Shown here in pieces: positions 1 through 10,711 of a stretch of DNA of 64,000 nt. The translations under genes were made by a program, and so were the position numbers. The stretch lies in assembly GCF_040869045.1 (NCBI RefSeq), contig NC_090322.1, positions 77,585,675-77,649,674 of the forward strand. The letters run 5' to 3'. Every line of letters begins with the position of its first letter. Position 1 is the stretch's first letter. Below the pieces are notes generated by a model that was not told the origin of the DNA, ran no database searches, and worked only from the letters and a program-made list of their open reading frames with translations. Source of the DNA: Eurosta solidaginis. Lineage: Eukaryota; Arthropoda; Insecta; Diptera; Tephritidae.

Positions 1-1026
1 TTCCATTTCCTTTGGGGCGTAAAGCATCAAACGTTCTTCATTGCTTCTCCTGAACACTAAGCCATCAACGAGCTCAAAATTCTGAACCGATTCATTCTCT
101 AACAGCGATCTCAGCGATTTAATCGTTTCATCTCGGTTCTGGGTTATTTGAAGGTTAAAATCTAAATCCTCAACCCCCTCTGACTCCACTACGCAGAATC
201 TGCTAAGCGCGTCCACACGGGCCATAGATGTCGCTGCCTGATGTTTCACTTTATAATTATAATTCTCAAAGGTAAAAACCCATTTGGATATCCTAGCATT
301 CACTTGCTTTTTGCTTAAGGTCTGAGCTAAAGCATTGCAATCCGTGACTATAGTAAAAGCAATCCCCTTAAGCTGTGTTTTGCACCTTTCCAAGGCGTAG
401 ACAATTGCTAACGTTTCCACCTCAAAGCTATGTAGCCTCGATTCGCTCTCGGAGGCAGTTTTAGAAAAGTAAGATACCGGGTGCAATTTACCATCTTCCT
501 GCTTTTGTAAAAGAATAGCGCCGAACCCTAACTTGCTAGCATCCGTATGAAGCTCGGTTTCCCTAACCGGACTATATATTGACAGAACTGGCGCGGAGGT
601 TAAATATTCTTTAAGTTTATTAAAAGCCTCTGTACATTCAGGTGTAAACCTAAATACAGCATTCTTCTTAAGGAGAGATGTCAGGGGTTTAGCAACGGAG
701 GAAAAAGACTGAACAAATCGCCTAAAGAATGAAAACAAGCCTAAGCATTGCTGCACCTCCCTGGCACTTTTGGGCTGCGGGAAATTCCGAATGGCCTCAA
801 TGTGCATTGGGTGAGGCCGGATGCCGGTTTCGTTCACTATATAACCCAAAAACTCAATTTCAAAAAAGCCGAATCTACATTTTTTTATTTTTAACCCTAA
901 GCCCTTCTTGCCTAGCCGTTGCAAAACAACACTTAGAACTTGGATGTGAGTTTCGAAGTCCTTTGTGGCTATCGTTATATCATCAATAAAAACAACTATT
1001 TTCCTAGAAAAGATCAAGGCTTTCAA
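1..1026 (-). pseudogene. pol: G1 pol, left copy: RT C-terminal half, RNase H, start of integrase (partial)
   Basis: This is the counterpart of 22500-23525 in the right copy and appears open from 1026 to the window edge. It starts at the F-I-D-D box, the RT catalytic motif in which Phe replaces the usual Tyr, and continues through the RT connection and an RNase H domain (TDASKLGFGAIL, then DCNALAQTLS). The edge falls near the zinc-binding start of integrase. It is out of frame with the upstream RT part because of an extra base in a homopolymer near 1065, a lesion shared by both copies and so older than the duplication. Confidence 0.8.
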
Positions 1027-2024
1027 AACGGTACAAATAAACCGCAGGAAAAACGCAGGTGCATTTTTTTAACTCGAACGGCATTCGGGTATACTCATAC
1101 TGGCATCCTGGTGTTACGAATGAAGTATATTTTATCGACTCTTCATCCATCTCCACTTGATGGAACCCGTTTTTCAAATTCAAAGCTGTAAAGTATTTCT
1201 TTCCTTCTAGATACTCTATACAATCCTCAACCAAGGGTAGGGGAAAATTATCGCGACCCGTTTTTTTTGTTTAAAAACCTATAGTCAATACATAATCTAC
1301 CTTCCCCGCTTTTCTTTTTAACCAATACTGTTGCCGAGGCAAAGGGTGAGCTGCTGAATCTAATGATACCCTTGACTAAAAGTTCGTCAACTATTGCTTG
1401 TACTTCCGACTTTTCTGAAAAGGATAATCTGCGCGGTTGTCAATTTAATGGTGTGTCATCAGTCAAATTTAATTTAATTTTGAGGTCATAAGGTTCCCTC
1501 TCTGATTCAGGTAAAGGGTTATAATAACACTCTTTGATCACATTCTGCAACTGCTTACTTTGTTGTTCGCTTAGAGCAGGATCCAAATAAATTTCCGATA
1601 AACTACACGAATCCGAAATTCCTGAAACATAAGAATTGAACCGATTTACCTCAATGATCGCGTCTGTTTCATTATTTCGTTCGACAATTACCGCTGCGAA
1701 CATCTGTGCATACAATTTTACTCCACTGTGTGGCGAAAGCATTAAAGCACTTACTCCTTTCTTCATTATTTTGTTTAATCCTTCATATGACCCCACCTTG
1801 TTACCTCTCCCCAACCCCTGCATCAGACACTGTTTACATTCACAAACCAATTTTCTTAAATCAAACAAGTCAAGAGCACCATAGTTTAAAATTTTTGAAT
1901 GTTTCAGCTCAGTAGCGTTTTTAATATTTATTAATTCAGTTTTATAATATTTCACTTTGGTTTTAAGTTTACATAGAAATATATTGAATTTTTTCAAAAG
2001 ATCACGCCCGATCAGCAATGGCAC
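1004..2024 (-). pseudogene. pol: G1 pol, left copy: post-protease region and RT N-terminal half, broken
   Basis: The protein reads from an L-I-G-R-D-L-L block (the retropepsin flap end), through a C-x-C-rich linker, to RT fingers with the LKNGFHQVEMD motif (usually Leu-Asp-Leu, here Leu-Asn-Leu-Lys) and the SFVTPGCQYEY block. A stop near 1440 and a 2-base deletion in a T-run near 1261 break it. Neither lesion is in the right copy, where the same region is open over 338 codons. The Asn in the first catalytic motif would by itself disable polymerisation if not repaired. Confidence 0.85.
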
Positions 2025-2116
2025 ATCTAGGGTAGTATCCGGTAGTACAGATAATTCTTGTAAAACAAATGTAAAACAAAGCGATTACTAAATTGCACAA
2101 CACATTCAATATTTCC

Positions 2117-2425
2117 CTAAGACCATATTTGAGCATTACTTACTCCTTTATATTTTGACCGCTCTAATTTTCCGCATTTAATAGTTTGAACACATGACCG
2201 CCTAATAAAACTTCTCGGACTACCCGCGTCAAGGAGAGATAAAAAATCAAAAAACTTTGTGCACTTGCCTTGTCTAATTTTAAAAGCGACACTTACCGTC
2301 TGAAGTTCATGAACTGCTCTAACCAACTCTGCTTCTTCATCGCCTGTTGACATCTGTCCCAGATTGTTTACCGCTGCAACCAGATTTCGCTTTGGACATG
2401 CTTGGTAAAAATGTCCGAACTCCAC
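2117..2425 (-). pseudogene. G1 retropepsin-like region, left copy
   Basis: The 102-codon open stretch carries L-L-D-A-G-S-P, a D-[ST]-G-[AS] type aspartic protease active site with Ala in the second position, followed by F-I-R-R-S. It overlaps the end of gag in another frame, as expected for a Gag/Pol junction. It ends shortly before the pol segment at 2024, with a stop-containing stretch between. Upstream Cys-Pro-Lys-Arg could be the remnant of a zinc knuckle. Assignment rests on position and the active-site motif only. Confidence 0.65.
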
Positions 2426-3426
2426 ACACTTAAAATATGAACCCAGCGCTCGTTTAGGCTTTGGAGAGTTAGATTGGTAATGCGAGCAATTGTAGCAACG
2501 GGCTGCACAGAAGTTTTATCTTTACCATTTGGTTTAACTACTTTCGCACCAGTGGCTGCTCTTGGTCGATACTTGTCGTAGCGGTCGATTTGTATTTTTA
2601 GTTCCCTTAGGTTGTTGGCTTGATAGAGCATTGTTGCCGCCCCCAACTTGTCACCTATCCCAGCAATGACTGCGTCCAACAAATCTCCTTCATGTATGTT
2701 TGCTTTGCTTGCAATCAGCTGCATTTCCAATAAATAACGCTGAACACTCTCACTGCTTCTCAATTTCCGTGCCTTCAGTTCTTCATACACATCCAGCAGT
2801 GAGTATGAAATAGAAAATTGCTCGATCAAGGCTGCCTTCAGGCTTTGGTAATCAGAAACCATAGGGGTTCTGACGAACAATTTTGCGCTACCATCCAACA
2901 ACCGACGAACACAAAGTAATTGCATATATTCGTCGATGCACATTATGCCAAACACATCCTCGAGTTCACCAAACCATTTGCGTATGTGATAACTATCATC
3001 GCCTGTAAATTTCTGTACCATAACCTCAATTGATGCGAAGTCAGCAGAGCTGCTTCGATGCGACTGGCCTTGAAGTTGCTGGATTTCGCGCTGCAGGGCT
3101 AAAATTTCGCGCTGCTTTAACTTGGTGATTTCTTGCTCTAACTCGTCTACTTTATTTTCAGTTTCATTAGTAGTGGCAGCAGTGGTTTCAATGGTGGCAG
3201 TGGCAGCAGTAACATCAGTGATAGCAATTGCAGTAGTAACATCGGTGATGGCATCGGGGACAGCAGTGGCAGCAGCGGATGTATGGGCATCAGGATTTGG
3301 GGGTTTCGCCGACTCTGGTTCGCTTAACTTCTTGGTAGCTCCAACCAAATCCACACAAAGTTGCCTTAACTGCGCAATTGTACCAGTTTTAGGGAATTCT
3401 ACTTCCGCTTTCGTTAACACCTCCAT
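2368..3426 (-). CDS. gag: G1 Gag, left copy
   Basis: A 352-codon frame starting at the ATG at 3426. The N-terminal 35 residues (VEFPKTGTIAQLRQL) resemble the start of G2 Gag. An Ala/Thr-rich low-complexity stretch follows (about residues 45-85), then a short predicted coiled coil (ELEQEITKLKQREIL) and a retrotransposon-Gag-like helical core with KWFGELEDVF and ALIEQFS near residues 150-200. It ends in a basic region with no clear CCHC knuckle, so the frame probably breaks before the knuckle. The product would be the structural protein of the particle. The right copy is identical except for a handful of residues. Confidence 0.8.
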   Translation of the reverse strand: MEVLTKAEVEFPKTGTIAQLRQLCVDLVGATKKLSEPESAKPPNPDAHTSAAATAVPDAITDVTTAIAITDVTAATATIETTAATTNETENKVDELEQEITKLKQREILALQREIQQLQGQSHRSSSADFASIEVMVQKFTGDDSYHIRKWFGELEDVFGIMCIDEYMQLLCVRRLLDGSAKLFVRTPMVSDYQSLKAALIEQFSISYSLLDVYEELKARKLRSSESVQRYLLEMQLIASKANIHEGDLLDAVIAGIGDKLGAATMLYQANNLRELKIQIDRYDKYRPRAATGAKVVKPNGKDKTSVQPVATIARITNLTLQSLNERWVHILSVWSSDIFTKHVQSEIWLQR

Positions 3427-3537
3427 GAGGTTTTCCCTTACGTTGGGTTTTTCCGCCTTTCTTCAAATTTTTTCGCAAATTGATTTGACCAAATATTAAC
3501 TTGTATATTTATATGGGTAACAACCACTTCTGAGGAT

Positions 3538-3741
3538 TGTAAAATCTCGGATGGCTTTAATATACGCCGATAAATAAAAGAGCTGGTTCAAGTCGACCGT
3601 TTCACAATTTATTTCCACAGGAAGTGGCCATGTTTCTTTTTCTTTTACATTTTATGATACAAAATGTTGCCATACAAAAAGGGGCCATGCAAAGAGTTGA
3701 CATACTGGGTGTTTCCTTACACCCAGTTTACACATCTTACA
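3538..3741 (-). repeat. G1 5' LTR, left copy (204 bp)
   Basis: The repeat runs from tgtaaaatctcgg to acatcttaca on the plus strand, so on the element strand it begins TGTAAG and ends TTTACA, the TG...CA form of LTRs. It is the same length as the LTR at 26039-26242 and as the 3' LTR at 20050-21332 once its insert is removed. It contains AATAAA on the element strand (GGAAATAAATTG). The four bases attt just to its right are the target duplication seen for the right copy. Confidence 0.92.
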
Positions 3742-3909
3742 ATTTTAAATTTTTTTTTGGAAAATGAAAAAATTACTATTCCTGAAAATTTATACCAAGA
3801 ACTTATGGATTTTAATAATCGAATATTGACTTACAACGCTTTATTAAAAAATAACGATGTTTCAGAATAAATATCAGCATATGTTAAACATAAAGAAGCC
3901 TTTTTAAGG
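3742..3909 (+). pseudogene. U family gene, part 2, left copy
   Basis: A coding remnant between the G1 LTR and the MADF element. It translates to a Lys/Glu/Asn-rich helical segment containing NLYQELMDFNNR and KHKEAFL. Here two bases changed (taaata instead of ttatta) create a stop that the right copy lacks. It continues the reading frame of 19769-20049 and is continued by 8656-10439, so both transposons landed inside one gene. Confidence 0.75.
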
Positions 3910-4239
3910 CCGGATTAATGGTGACTTATAACCATAAAGCCATAACCAGATAAAAAAGCTGATCGAACCTACCTTATGGAAATCAATGTAATCGATTAAT
4001 GGTGCCATACCGTAACGATAACGCCATAACCATACCATAGCCAACCAATTGAATTTTGGTTTTCTGCCATATCCACAAACAGCTGATTGTTCATTCGCCT
4101 ATTTTTTTTTTTTGCCATTTTGTGTATGACTATATAATTTTTTTGTGTTTGCCGCTTTTTTCTTTTGGTAATTAAAAATTCTATTGTTTTGTTTATTTGA
4201 AAGACAAATTAATTTCGTTTATTGTTTATGCAGATCATA

Positions 4240-5078
4240 ATGGATGACTGCAAATTAATTGAATTTGTATGCGATTTCCCATGCCTTTATGACAAGGCAA
4301 ACCGGGATTTTAAGGACGCAAATAAAAAAAAGTGCCGCTTGGAAGGTCATAGCAGAGAATTCAGGTGTGGATGGTAAGTAATAATGAATGATCTTATAAT
4401 ATATGCGTACTTAGGTATGATTATTCCCAATAGTGGCAGTAGCAGTAAGGCGATGGGGGAATTTACGAGAGCGTTTCAGTAAAGAGATAAGAAGCAGTAA
4501 AAATACTTCAGGAAGTGGCGCGTCTGATGGAAGGCAGTGGGTTTTCTTAGAGAGTCTTCAGTTCTTAAGAGCCCACATTATACCCCGACCTTAAGTATAA
4601 TGGAATTACTTAACATGTTTGATTATAAACAAATTTTCTATTACAACAGAATGCGGCAGAGCTCTTAAAATATAAGCAGAAGTGTTGAAGGTGGCAAAAG
4701 TACACCCACCGTTTGCGAGTCACGCCCTGCAACTCCCACTTTACCTGAGCTGCTATCTGTAAGTACGCAGTCCCCTCCTATTCCACAACCGCAGTCTGAG
4801 CCATCAACGTCTCGCGGACGAAAACGAACGGCAGTTTTGCGTGATGAATTGGCCGCTGCCACAATGGAGACCGTCCAAACTTTTAAGGATGTATGCGCGC
4901 GTAGAATTACAGTGCCGATATAAGTGCATTTGGCTCCATTATGTGCTCCGTCATATCGAGTTTGAAGAAGAAAAATCAGGCGGTGGTGATGAAACGGTTC
5001 ACTGAGATTGTCATGCAAGGCCAGATTGAGGGGAACGACGAAGCAGAGATTGTGGAATACTTGTATCACAACCGGTAG
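4240..5078 (+). pseudogene. MADF-BESS domain gene of the element, left copy
   Basis: The N-terminus reads ELIEF/DFPCLYDK-like residues with ANRDFKDA, the start of a MADF (Myb/SANT-like, DNA-binding) domain. A 60-nt intron with gtaagt donor and ttcccaatag acceptor lies at 4374-4433. The second exon gives RRWGNLRERFSKE and WVFLESLQFL, the second half of MADF. A Ser/Pro-rich linker follows. The C-terminus has SMLCSVISSLKKKNQAVVM, a BESS-type protein-interaction motif, and ends at the TAG at 5076-5078. The frame changes at an A-run in exon 1 and at least twice later, and cttaaa near 4668 is a stop found only in this copy. It is probably a non-functional DNA-binding accessory protein. Confidence 0.75.
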
Positions 5079-5106
5079 GGTGATTGCCATTTTTATAATT
5101 TTAATT

Positions 5107-5660
5107 TTAAAACTAAAACGCTGGCACTAAAAGCAGATAAGAAATGGGTAATTGTTTACTTTAGCTCACAACAACTAAAACACGTCCAAAAATGTCGGGA
5201 GGGGAGTCAGAAGCCGAGCCTTGACCTCGGGATCAATACGAAGGCGAAAAAAAAAAACATTTTGCTTCAGAAAAAACCAAATAACCCCCGGTTGAGCCAA
5301 AATCGAGAGCCTGATCCAACGCCGGGTACGCGATCTAAATTATTTCTGCATAATTGTGTGTGTGTACAACAAAATCATCAAAAATACAGTCACATGAAAA
5401 TTTTAAACCGGTTTTTGAAAATATCTATTGATTGAAATAAACTTTTTAATTTTCGCCTTTGTATTATTGATACCGAGGTCGAAACCCATCACCCGACACC
5501 TCTCCCAACATTTCTGGACGTGTTTTATCAGTTTGGAGCTAAAGTAAACAATTGCCAAAAAAGACAGGCATACAAATATATGTAAGTAAGAAGTTTTTGT
5601 ATATCCACATTTTATACATATTTGTATGTCTGCCTCTTTACGCTTTTTAACGCCAGCTTT
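5107..5660. repeat. Palindrome P1 of the MADF element, left copy
   Basis: The left arm from aaaacgctggcac to about 5265 (containing aaaacacgtccaaaaatg and acctcgggatcaata) pairs with the right arm from about 5440 to 5655 (containing tgataccgaggtcg and catttctggacgtgtttt). A smaller hairpin sits inside the right arm (acaggcatacaaatat with tttgtatgtctgcct). Arms are about 150-200 nt and imperfect. Confidence 0.75.
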
Positions 5661-5885
5661 GCAATAGCAAAACCTATCTTTTTATTTTATAAAGAAATTG
5701 ACTGATTTTTCTATTTAATTTCCTTTTAAGTTGTAATGAAATGTGAATACATCCCGTGACATATATTTAATATGTCAATATGAATGCGAGCAAATATGCC
5801 ACGGGATGTTTAGTTGAGATTCCTAATGAAAGTACAAAATGTATGTACAAATGGATGTACAGTTTTGTTCACAAAAGTAGTAGCA

Positions 5886-6385
5886 AAAATTATTGCAACA
5901 TTTTATCGGTTATTTGTTTCATTTATTTAATTTTACAAAAAACTTGAATGTATTGTATAACGAAAACTATGTAAACCATTTTCAAAAACGTTTTCAAACA
6001 AATTAGAAAATTCAAAAAGTTTTTGTAAATCTTCATAAAAATTTCAAACTTTTTACTTTAATGAATTTTAGTCTAACAAAGTGTAATTTTGAAGTCTGCC
6101 AAAATTCGCATTGATTTTTGAGACACTTCAAAATTGCACTTTGTTAGACTTAAATTTATTAACCTAATAAACTCCATACTCAAAATTTTTTTTAAATTCC
6201 AAGTAAAAATTTTGAAACATTTATGAAGATTTTCAAAAACTTCTTGAATTTTCTAATTTGTTTGAAAACGTTTTTGAAATCGGTTTACATAGTTTTCGTT
6301 ATACAATACATTCAAGTTTTTTCTAAAATTAATAAAATTAAATAAAAGAAACAATTAACCGATAAAATGTTGCAATAATTTTTGC
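5886..6385. repeat. Palindrome P2 of the MADF element, left copy (about 500 bp)
   Basis: Two inverted arms of about 240 nt meet near 6125. The outer ends are attgcaacattttatcggt and accgataaaatgttgcaat. Inner landmarks are agtctaacaaagtg and cactttgttagact. The arms are roughly 85-90% complementary by eye. The direct repeat gagattcctaa-gaaagtac lies on both sides (5814 and 6412). A transcript would fold into one long hairpin. Confidence 0.85.
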
Positions 6386-6689
6386 CACTATTTTTGTATG
6401 TAGATATATTTGAGATTCCTAAGAAAGTACAAAATGTAGACTGAAAATCGAATTGTGATACATTAATTTCTTTATTTATTAATATATTATATGTTGTATT
6501 GCATGTAACATGAAAGTTGACCTATCCTAATATAATAATACGTTAATTCGAGTATAAAAAATATGGTGAATATTGAATTGTGATAATGTAACAAAGAAAC
6601 ACACATAAGAACTTAAATTTTTATAATAGTGGATATGTACACACCTGCTCATATTAATAGTGAAAATAATTTTATTCGTTACATATATT

Positions 6690-7170
6690 GATGGACAGTT
6701 GCGAGCACTAAAATAGCAGTGAAAATTATTGATGTATTTTATCAGTTATTTTCTCCTTTTATTTATTTTCGTTAGTGGTAGAAATAACTTCATCGAATTG
6801 TATAACCAAACACATGTAAATTTATTTCGAAAACATTTTCGGGAAATGCAACAAGGTGTTAAAAAATCTTCATGCAAATTTTAAACTTTTTTATTCTTTG
6901 AAAAAAAATTTGGCAAAAACCAATACGATTTTTGAGAGACTTCAAACATGCACTTTGTTATACTAAAATTGATTGGACTACAAAACTTGATACTAAAAAA
7001 AATTCTGAAAACTCTAAATAAAAGTTTGAAATTTGCATGAAGATTTTTTCCCGAAAATGTTTTCGAAATTAGTTTAAATGTGTTTGGTTATACAATTCAC
7101 TGAAGTTATTTCTAAAATTTGCGAAAATAAATAAAAGAAAAAATAGCGTTTATAATTCACACTGCTATTG
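6690..7170. repeat. Palindrome P3 of the MADF element, left copy
   Basis: The left arm contains tcgaattgtataaccaaaca and aaaatcttcatgcaaatt. The right arm contains aatttgcatgaagatttt and tgtttggttatacaattc. It has the same architecture and similar wording as P2 (aaattcataac-like ends, ttgttataaa near the middle), so P2 and P3 look like diverged copies of one palindromic module. Confidence 0.8.
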
Positions 7171-7245
7171 TCGTGTTCACAGCTGTATGTGTTATTATTG
7201 ATATTCATTTAAAATATAGCATAATCTATAACAAAAATCGTATAT

Positions 7246-7485
7246 GTATATAAAGTTTCAAAGTTCACACAAATGCCAGAATAGATTTTTAGGTAATCTT
7301 TGAGTATGCAGCTTTGTTGCCCATTGGTTAGTAATAACTTAAACATAGATTTTTTTTGATGCATTAGTGGATGAAAATTTAACACTTTTTAACTTGCACA
7401 TTATTATAACAAAATTGAATAAGAAACAAAGTTGCATACAAGAGATTTTCTAAAAATTCTGCTCAAAAAGTTTCAAAGTTCGTGA
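7246..7485. repeat. Palindrome P4 of the MADF element, left copy
   Basis: Short arms gtatgcagctttgtt (about 7303) and aacaaagttgcatac (about 7427) are near-perfect inverted repeats. The motif aaagtttcaaagttc occurs at both outer edges in direct orientation. The remaining sequence to 8590 is AT-rich and non-coding; apart from a short tccgcc-rich patch near 7985 I see nothing definable there. Confidence 0.6.
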
Positions 7486-8655
7486 CGAATTTTTAAAGCT
7501 ACATATATTTATTTATATTAAATAAATTTGCGTATTTATGAAAGTGAAAAAAATATGTATTTAAAAAATTTTTTTGTTTTCCTTCAAAATGTTCGTTTTC
7601 CGGTAAAATATTTAATCTGAATTTTGCATTTTCCATTTCATACTAAATATTAGTATGTGTAAACACTAAAGTGCAAAACTAGAATAAGAATGCACAATAC
7701 AAACTTTGTGGTATTATATTATGCTCTATTTAATATACAAGAGGCAGAATTGCAATTTTTGATTTAGTGAAATTATTTGAACTAACTTTCTATATAAAAA
7801 ACCATAATATATGTTTTAAAAATATATGAAGTATTGTTTCAGTATTTTTCTTTACTGTATGTATACAGAAAAAAATGAAATAAATTATATTATTCTATGT
7901 TAAAATAATTTGAAAAACTTATGATTTTGTAGCAGCATTGTGTTTTTGCAGCACCAATAGTTGTTGCTTTGTTTTGTTGTGTATCCGCCTTCCGCCGAAA
8001 TGATCTATAAGGAGGTAGTCAAAATGTAAAATAACTTCTAGATAAGTGTATATAAGTTGGGTTCTTACCTCCTGAAATATGTAAATTACTCAATGTGATT
8101 TTGAAATGCTACTACACCATCGGTCATAAAGTAGTTGGTAAGGTATTCCCGATACTCGTATGCACTATTTCGACGGCAGCCGGTTCTATGCACCAAAAGG
8201 TTTTGTGTGACAGTTTCCGTGTTTTATTTGAAGATACTTACTGCTAAATTCACGTCCTTGCACTCAAATATATATAAATCTTCGCCTATATGTAGTGCTA
8301 TATTTAATTAAATCTGTAAGAATACAGAAATCCTTATTAATTTGTTAAACTTGTAATATGTGAACAACTTACATTGTGGTACATGTAGATATGGGGCTTT
8401 ATTCACCACCTAATTGTTTCACTATGTAGATATGCACCCAGTTTGTTGCAGTATTAATAAAAAATACTATTAAAAATGTTTTCTTTTACTTTATTTTGAT
8501 TAAAAATTACAAAATTTGCTAAGTGATTGCACAATCACTTTTTATAAACAAAACATTCCCAGCTCATGACAGCAATGGTCAGCTGTTTACGGTTATGGCA
8601 CCATTAATCGATCACAATAGAGATAGCGTTAGGGTTAAGGAAGTTTAATTTGGCT

Positions 8656-10439
8656 TTTAAATGGAGCATACGGCAAAACTGTACAGTTCTGTATGATATA
8701 TATTGATCTCGTTAATTATTATCAAATTTTAACTCGCAGTATAAGAACAGGGAATTTTTTAATGTTCAAATTTATTTTGCCGAAAATTAACAATCTTTTC
8801 TTTATGGTCAATCAACCTAATTAAGCACGTTGGCTAGTCCAATATCACGAAAATTTAATAAAAGTCGAAGAAAGTCATCCACAATTACACGATGCTATGG
8901 AGAAGGATAATTTTGGTATCTAGCGAACGGACAAGTCTCTTTCCAGGCAGCCGATTGATTTCACTCAGGAGCAAACAATAAACGCGGATGCTGGAAGAAA
9001 AGTAACCGGTGTAATACATTTCACAAACTATTTCTACTAGACAACGTTGGTCTAAGAGCCATCAGATTCGATCTACTGTAATATCGCATACCTACGAAGG
9101 TACCGGTTTAAGAAAACGGCAAGATGTAACTGCTGATTTGAAAAATTACAATATCGAAAGAGATTCAAAACACATCCAATCATTTATCAATACATTTTCT
9201 AAATTTATAAACCCATTTGATACCAGTATCGACCAACAACAGCTTTTTAATATTTCTAGTGGAAAAGCCGCTTCTGAATCAGTGCGAGAATATTTATTAA
9301 ACATTGAAGAAAAAGGTGAACAATTACGTGAACAATTTATTTTGGAATGTAATGAATCAGCCGATAGGTTTGAGAAATCTATAAAAAAGTCAAAATTATG
9401 AATTTTTCCACAGTAGCTGTTAAACAAATTTTAAAAAGTGGCAATAAAGTACAAGAAATTAAAATTCAACGTGATTTGTTTGGTCTAATGCTGGGTTTAT
9501 CAATGGACTACGATATTGACATTGAAAAAATTTTGTGTTATCCAATAACACTTATTCCAATGTCAATGTGCCGCCTGGATGGAAGTTTATATAAAACCGA
9601 CAAATCTACTGCTGTTAAATTTTTTGAAAAACAACATCATTGTATTGACGTACCGAAAAAATTTGATGTAGTTAAAGTGGTGGATTTTTTTACTGCATAT
9701 AATGCATGATATCCCTCTTTCATTCGGTGGTATTTCAAAAAAAATTTTGGGCATCTTGACAGGAGCTGGAGCTTCACGTGTGGATATAATTTTCGATTAA
9801 TATTTTTGTCTATCAATTAATGATTACGAGCGTATACGAAGAAATGAACAAAGTACTATTGACTTTAGTACTACTGGTCCAAGTCAAACTCGGCCGATAG
9901 ATTTCATGAAAGAATTGAAAAACATAAAATTTAAGCAGATCTTTGTCAAATTTTTGATTGAACAATGGACTTCACGTGAAGTAATACCATTTATGCATAA
10001 TATTATTATAAATTTGAACTATGAGTTTTCCCATTCTTATGCTATTGAAAATGATTCAATAAAAATGTCAACTGATGAAAACATGACCTACGATAATCAA
10101 GAAGAGGCTGACACAAAAATAGTTCACCACGTATGCATGCTCGAAACAAATTCCAAGACAAACGTTCTTATTAAAACTTGTGATACATATGTTTTTATAA
10201 TCATGTTGGGAAATATGGATCACCTTCAAAGCGATGACCTTCATATTTTCATGGAATATGGCACCGGAAATGCGAAAAGATATATAGATATAACTAAATT
10301 ATACATCGAGTTAGGGTTATCTTTATGCGCAAGTTCACCTGCCTATCATTCATTAACAGGGTGCGATTATAATCCATCTTTTTTTCAAAAAGGCAAGATA
10401 AAACCATTGAAAATCTTACAGAAAAATCAGGACTTATAA
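8656..10439 (+). pseudogene. U family gene, part 3 (C-terminal region), left copy
   Basis: This continues the gene interrupted on the left. Segments, in changing frames, read GAYGKT and RSIRTGNF, then ARWLVQYHENL and INADAGRK, then 9138-9401 (HIQSFINTFSKFINPF and NISSGKAASESVREYLL), then 9398-9709 (QRDLFGLMLGLSMD and TLIPMSMCRLDG), then 9906-10439. The last piece has EEADTKIVHH, a CDTYV block and LTGCDYNPSFF, in the order of the acidic blocks of FEN1/XPG nucleases. Tyr stands where the family usually has the second Asp of D-T-D, so this copy should be inactive. I know the family as a multicopy invertebrate gene without an accepted name. Confidence 0.65.
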
Positions 10440-10711
10440 TATTTAACCAAATAAAAACGAAAAAGATTCGGGAGGCGCTTGTTTTCAGCGCAGAAATCTG
10501 ATTAATTTTTATTATGAAATTCTTTCTCTTTTATAGTAAAAATGTCTTACAATACTATTACAATTTTTACATACAATACTTACACACTAAAAGTAACTAT
10601 ATTCTAATTTCTATATACCAAGTCAGCAAATATTCTTATTACCTAATTATAGAACTATGTAGTAATATTTTGGCAGTCACATTGACGAACCGACTTATCG
10701 ATCAGTCATGC
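10440..10711. other. AT-rich 3' tail of the duplicated segment
   Basis: The U frame ends in a cluster of stops here. A 66-72 codon ATG frame over 10514-10732 is Tyr/Ile/Asn-rich low-complexity translation and is not supported as a gene. The segment ends in cgatcagtcatgc, the last bases shared with the other copy. Confidence 0.5.

Larger units (their letters stand above)
1..3741 (-). mobile_element. G1, Ty3/Gypsy LTR retrotransposon, left copy, cut by the window edge
   Basis: The element reads on the minus strand: 5' LTR at 3538-3741, gag 3426-2368, protease region near 2200, then reverse transcriptase, RNase H and the start of integrase running off at position 1. It matches the complete copy at 20050-26242. 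It has decayed further than that copy: a stop appears next to the Pro-Arg-Arg-Leu-Ser block near 1440, and a T-run near 1261 is 8 long instead of 10, which shifts the frame. No envelope gene is seen. Confidence 0.9.
3910..8655 (+). mobile_element. 4.7 kb MADF-BESS element with inverted ends and palindromes, left copy
   Basis: It interrupts the U reading frame between KEAFL and GAYGKT. The host bases gcctttttaa on the left and ggcttttaaa on the right suggest a target duplication of about 8 bp, imperfect. Near its ends lie inverted copies of CGATTAATGGTGCCATA (left arm at about 3993, right arm ending at 8610), with a partial extra copy GATTAATGGTG at 3913. Inside are one intron-containing MADF-BESS gene and four long palindromes. 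No transposase was found. An 8-bp duplication would suit hAT or P types, while a MADF/Myb-type protein would suit PIF/Harbinger, so the superfamily is open. Confidence 0.7.
1..10711. repeat. Left copy of a >=10.7 kb direct duplication
   Basis: This stretch reappears in the same orientation at 22500-33222. The offset is 22,499 at the left and 22,511 at the right, so the copies differ by a few small indels plus roughly 5-10 substitutions per kb by eye. The homology ends at 10711 in this copy and at 33222 in the other, in the shared context atcagtcatgc. The left end lies outside the window. The copy carries G1 (pol and gag), U parts 2 and 3, and the MADF element. Either a true tandem duplication with a 22.5 kb unit or two haplotypes placed in series by an assembler would look like this. 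Confidence 0.95.

Noticed and set aside
729..1191. Two plus-strand frames, and twins at 23228-23690
   Set aside because: Antisense shadows of G1 reverse transcriptase.
3122..3499. 125-codon plus-strand frame, and its twin at 25623-26000
   Set aside because: It lies antisense to the Ala/Thr-rich part of G1 Gag; Val/Ser-rich composition is the mirror of that repeat and no domain is present.
4665..5090. 141-codon minus-strand frame, and its twin at 27163-27588
   Set aside because: It runs opposite to the MADF-BESS gene, whose plus-strand translation has recognisable domains.
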